NCBI GenBank assembly: GCA_963830165.1
Contig: CAWHKZ010000005.1
Span: forward strand, 816,930-880,929
Length of the DNA stretch: 64,000 nucleotides
Direction: 5' to 3'
Source of the DNA: Bog-756 sp963830165
GTDB lineage: Bacteria; Actinomycetota; Acidimicrobiia; Acidimicrobiales; RAAP-2
Shown: positions 62,710 through 64,000 of the stretch, piece after piece
Numbering within the stretch: the first letter of the stretch is position 1
Layout of the letters: every line of letters begins with the position of its first letter
The notes under the pieces: generated by a model
The model's input: the letters and a program-made list of their open reading frames with translations, nothing else
The model's database searches: none
What the model was told of the DNA's origin: nothing
Made by a program: the position numbers and the translations under genes

Positions 62710-63960
62710 GTGGAAGTCACCAACACGATGGGCGCGGCAGCGCTCGTGCGCAAGTACCTGGAGTCCGATGCCGGCAGCGAGCTACTGGCCGAGATGGTGA
62801 AGATGGCAGCCGAGCTGCTGATGGACGCCGAGGTCGACGTGGCCTGCAACGCCGGCTACGGCGAGCGCACCGAGGACCGGGTGAACAGCCGGAACGGCCA
62901 CCGGGAGCGGCGCTGGGACACCCGGGCCGGCACGATCAACCTGGAGATCCCCAAGCTCCGGAAGGGCAGTTACCTGCCGAGCCTGCTCGAGCCCCGCCGG
63001 CGGGCCGAACAGGCCCTGGTCTCCGTGGTCTGCCAGGCCTACGTCGAGGGCGTCTCGACCCGGCGGGTCGACGACCTGGTCCGGTCGATGGGCATCGACG
63101 GGATGTCCAAGTCCCAGGTCTCCGAGTTGGCCAAGCACCTCGACGGCAAGGTAGCCGAGTTCCGCAACCGGCCCCTCGATGCCGGGCCCTACACCTACGT
63201 CTGGCTGGACGCCCTGTTCCACAAGGTCCGCGAGGGCGGGCGGGTGGTGAGCGTGGCCACGGTCATCGCCACCGGGGTCAACGCCGACGGCCACCGCGAG
63301 GTGCTCGGCGTCGACGTGTGCACGACCGAGGACGGGGCCGGTTGGATGGCCTTCCTGCGGGGCCTGGTGGCCCGGGGGCTGTCGGGGGTGGCCCTGGTGG
63401 TCTCCGATGCCCACGAGGGCCTGAAGAACGCCATCGCCTCGGTGCTGCCCGGGGCCTGCTGGCAGCGGTGTCGGACCCACGCCATGCGGAACCTGTTGAC
63501 CCGGGTGCCCAAGGCCACCCAGGCCATGGTGGCCACCCTGGTGCGGACGGTCTTCGCCCAGTCCGACGCCACCCAGGTGCGGGCCCAGTTCGCCCGGGTG
63601 GTCGATCAACTGGAGGGCCAGTTCCCGGCGGCCGCCGAGTTCCTCTGCGACGCCGAGGCCGACCTGCTGGCCTTCGCCACCTTCCCGGTCGAGCACTGGC
63701 GCCAGATCTGGTCCAACAACACCCAGGAACGGCTCAACAAGGAGCTCCGCCGACGCACCGACGTGGTCGGGATCTTCCCGAACCGGGCCGCCCTCATCCG
63801 CCTCGCCGGCGCCGTGCTCGCCGAGCAGCACGACGAGTGGGCGGTCGCCCGGCGCTACATGTCGGCCGAGTCGCTCACCAAGGCCCGCATGCACCTGATC
63901 ACCGGTGAGGTGGCCGGACCCGAGGAGGTGACCACTGCCCAACTCGATGTAGCCAGTTAG
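62710..63960 (+). CDS. IS256-family (mutator-type) transposase
   Basis: 416 aa from GTG 62710 with AAGGAG upstream. Mutator transposase pattern: N-terminal GYGERTEDRVNSRNGHRERRWDTRAG-type region (parts: RVNSRNGHRER), TIDLEIPKLR-like NLEIPKLRKGSYLPSLLEPRR, VEGVSTRRVDDLVRSMGI, first Asp in YVWLDALF, second in LVVSDAHEGL, CWQRCRTHAMRNLL, and the Glu in NTQERLNKELRRRTDVVGIFPN. Intact, so probably active. Confidence 0.96.
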   Translation: MEVTNTMGAAALVRKYLESDAGSELLAEMVKMAAELLMDAEVDVACNAGYGERTEDRVNSRNGHRERRWDTRAGTINLEIPKLRKGSYLPSLLEPRRRAEQALVSVVCQAYVEGVSTRRVDDLVRSMGIDGMSKSQVSELAKHLDGKVAEFRNRPLDAGPYTYVWLDALFHKVREGGRVVSVATVIATGVNADGHREVLGVDVCTTEDGAGWMAFLRGLVARGLSGVALVVSDAHEGLKNAIASVLPGACWQRCRTHAMRNLLTRVPKATQAMVATLVRTVFAQSDATQVRAQFARVVDQLEGQFPAAAEFLCDAEADLLAFATFPVEHWRQIWSNNTQERLNKELRRRTDVVGIFPNRAALIRLAGAVLAEQHDEWAVARRYMSAESLTKARMHLITGEVAGPEEVTTAQLDVAS

Positions 63961-63988
63961 CCAATCAACACGATTGGTGCGGTGGTCG

Positions 63989-64000
63989 TCGTACACCACT
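63989..64000 (-). repeat. IS right terminal inverted repeat
   Basis: TCGTACACCACT, ending at the last base of the window; directly preceded by the 20-bp sub-terminal repeat GATTGGTGCGGTGGTCGTCG (63972-63991). Confidence 0.75.

Larger units (their letters stand above)
62609..64000 (+). mobile_element. IS256-family insertion sequence, apparently complete
   Basis: 1392 bp between terminal repeats AGTGGTGTACGA (62609-62620) and TCGTACACCACT (63989-64000), perfect 12-bp inverted repeats. A second inverted pair of 20 bp with 1 mismatch lies at 62652-62671 and 63972-63991; it touches the right terminal repeat but is 31 bp away from the left one. One transposase gene. The right flank, and so any target-site duplication, is outside the window. 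Confidence 0.88.

Overview
The window is high-GC DNA from an actinomycete-type bacterium. The conserved order clpC-radA-disA-carD-ispD-ispF, the ergothioneine genes egtB/egtD, GpgS, OtsA/OtsB and many TAnnnT -10 boxes directly before start codons all fit Actinomycetota. I infer Acidimicrobiia as the likely class, but no rRNA is present to confirm it.

Layout. 0-6 kb is a housekeeping block: end of clpC, radA, disA, carD, ispD/ispF and a TrmH/SpoU-type 23S rRNA methyltransferase. 6-9 kb holds, on the minus strand, a DUF427 gene and egtD-egtB. 9-17.3 kb is a Kdp potassium-uptake locus: kdpE and a KdpD kinase half on the minus strand, then a 27-residue membrane peptide, kdpF, A, B, C and a separate KdpD N-terminal half on the plus strand. 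A tRNA-Thr(UGU) follows. 17.4-26.4 kb carries a LytR_C protein, otsB/otsA, a TetR-regulated DHA2 efflux pump, gpgS, a SAM riboswitch with thrC and a CysO-like carrier, and a Bax-inhibitor-like membrane protein. 26.4-33 kb is accessory metabolism: 25-bp tandem repeats, a TetR/P450 operon, an EthD protein, a methyltransferase, an acyltransferase, a patatin and a degenerate nuclease-fold protein.

33.1-38.2 kb contains four neighbouring genes on both strands (nuclease-partner, acyl-CoA synthetase, SDR, secreted HEYAE/TIG protein). They are broken by about twenty mostly +1 frameshifts although their motifs survive. This looks like a low-quality stretch of assembly rather than decay. 38.8-48.3 kb is a heme-copper oxidase region: a SCO1 domain fused to a multi-TM protein, CtaG, a 22-bp minisatellite, and an operon of a cupredoxin-like protein, subunits II, I and III. 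Subunit I lacks the usual K-channel lysine.

48.4-52.3 kb is a second, complete kdpD-kdpE pair followed by a NUDIX gene. 52.6-60.3 kb has a TetR/CaiB operon, an FMN reductase, an HxlR-controlled MFS pump and a divergent AsnC/MFS pair. 60.4-64 kb is less GC-rich: a compact sigma factor lacking regions 1 and 3, an unknown membrane-anchored protein, and an IS256-family element whose right inverted repeat ends at the last base of the window.

Isolated single frameshifts elsewhere (near 5.2, 10.97, 22.43, 39.3, 39.97, 41.7 and 56.76 kb) suggest a general low indel error rate. Those genes are annotated as single loci with the shift noted.
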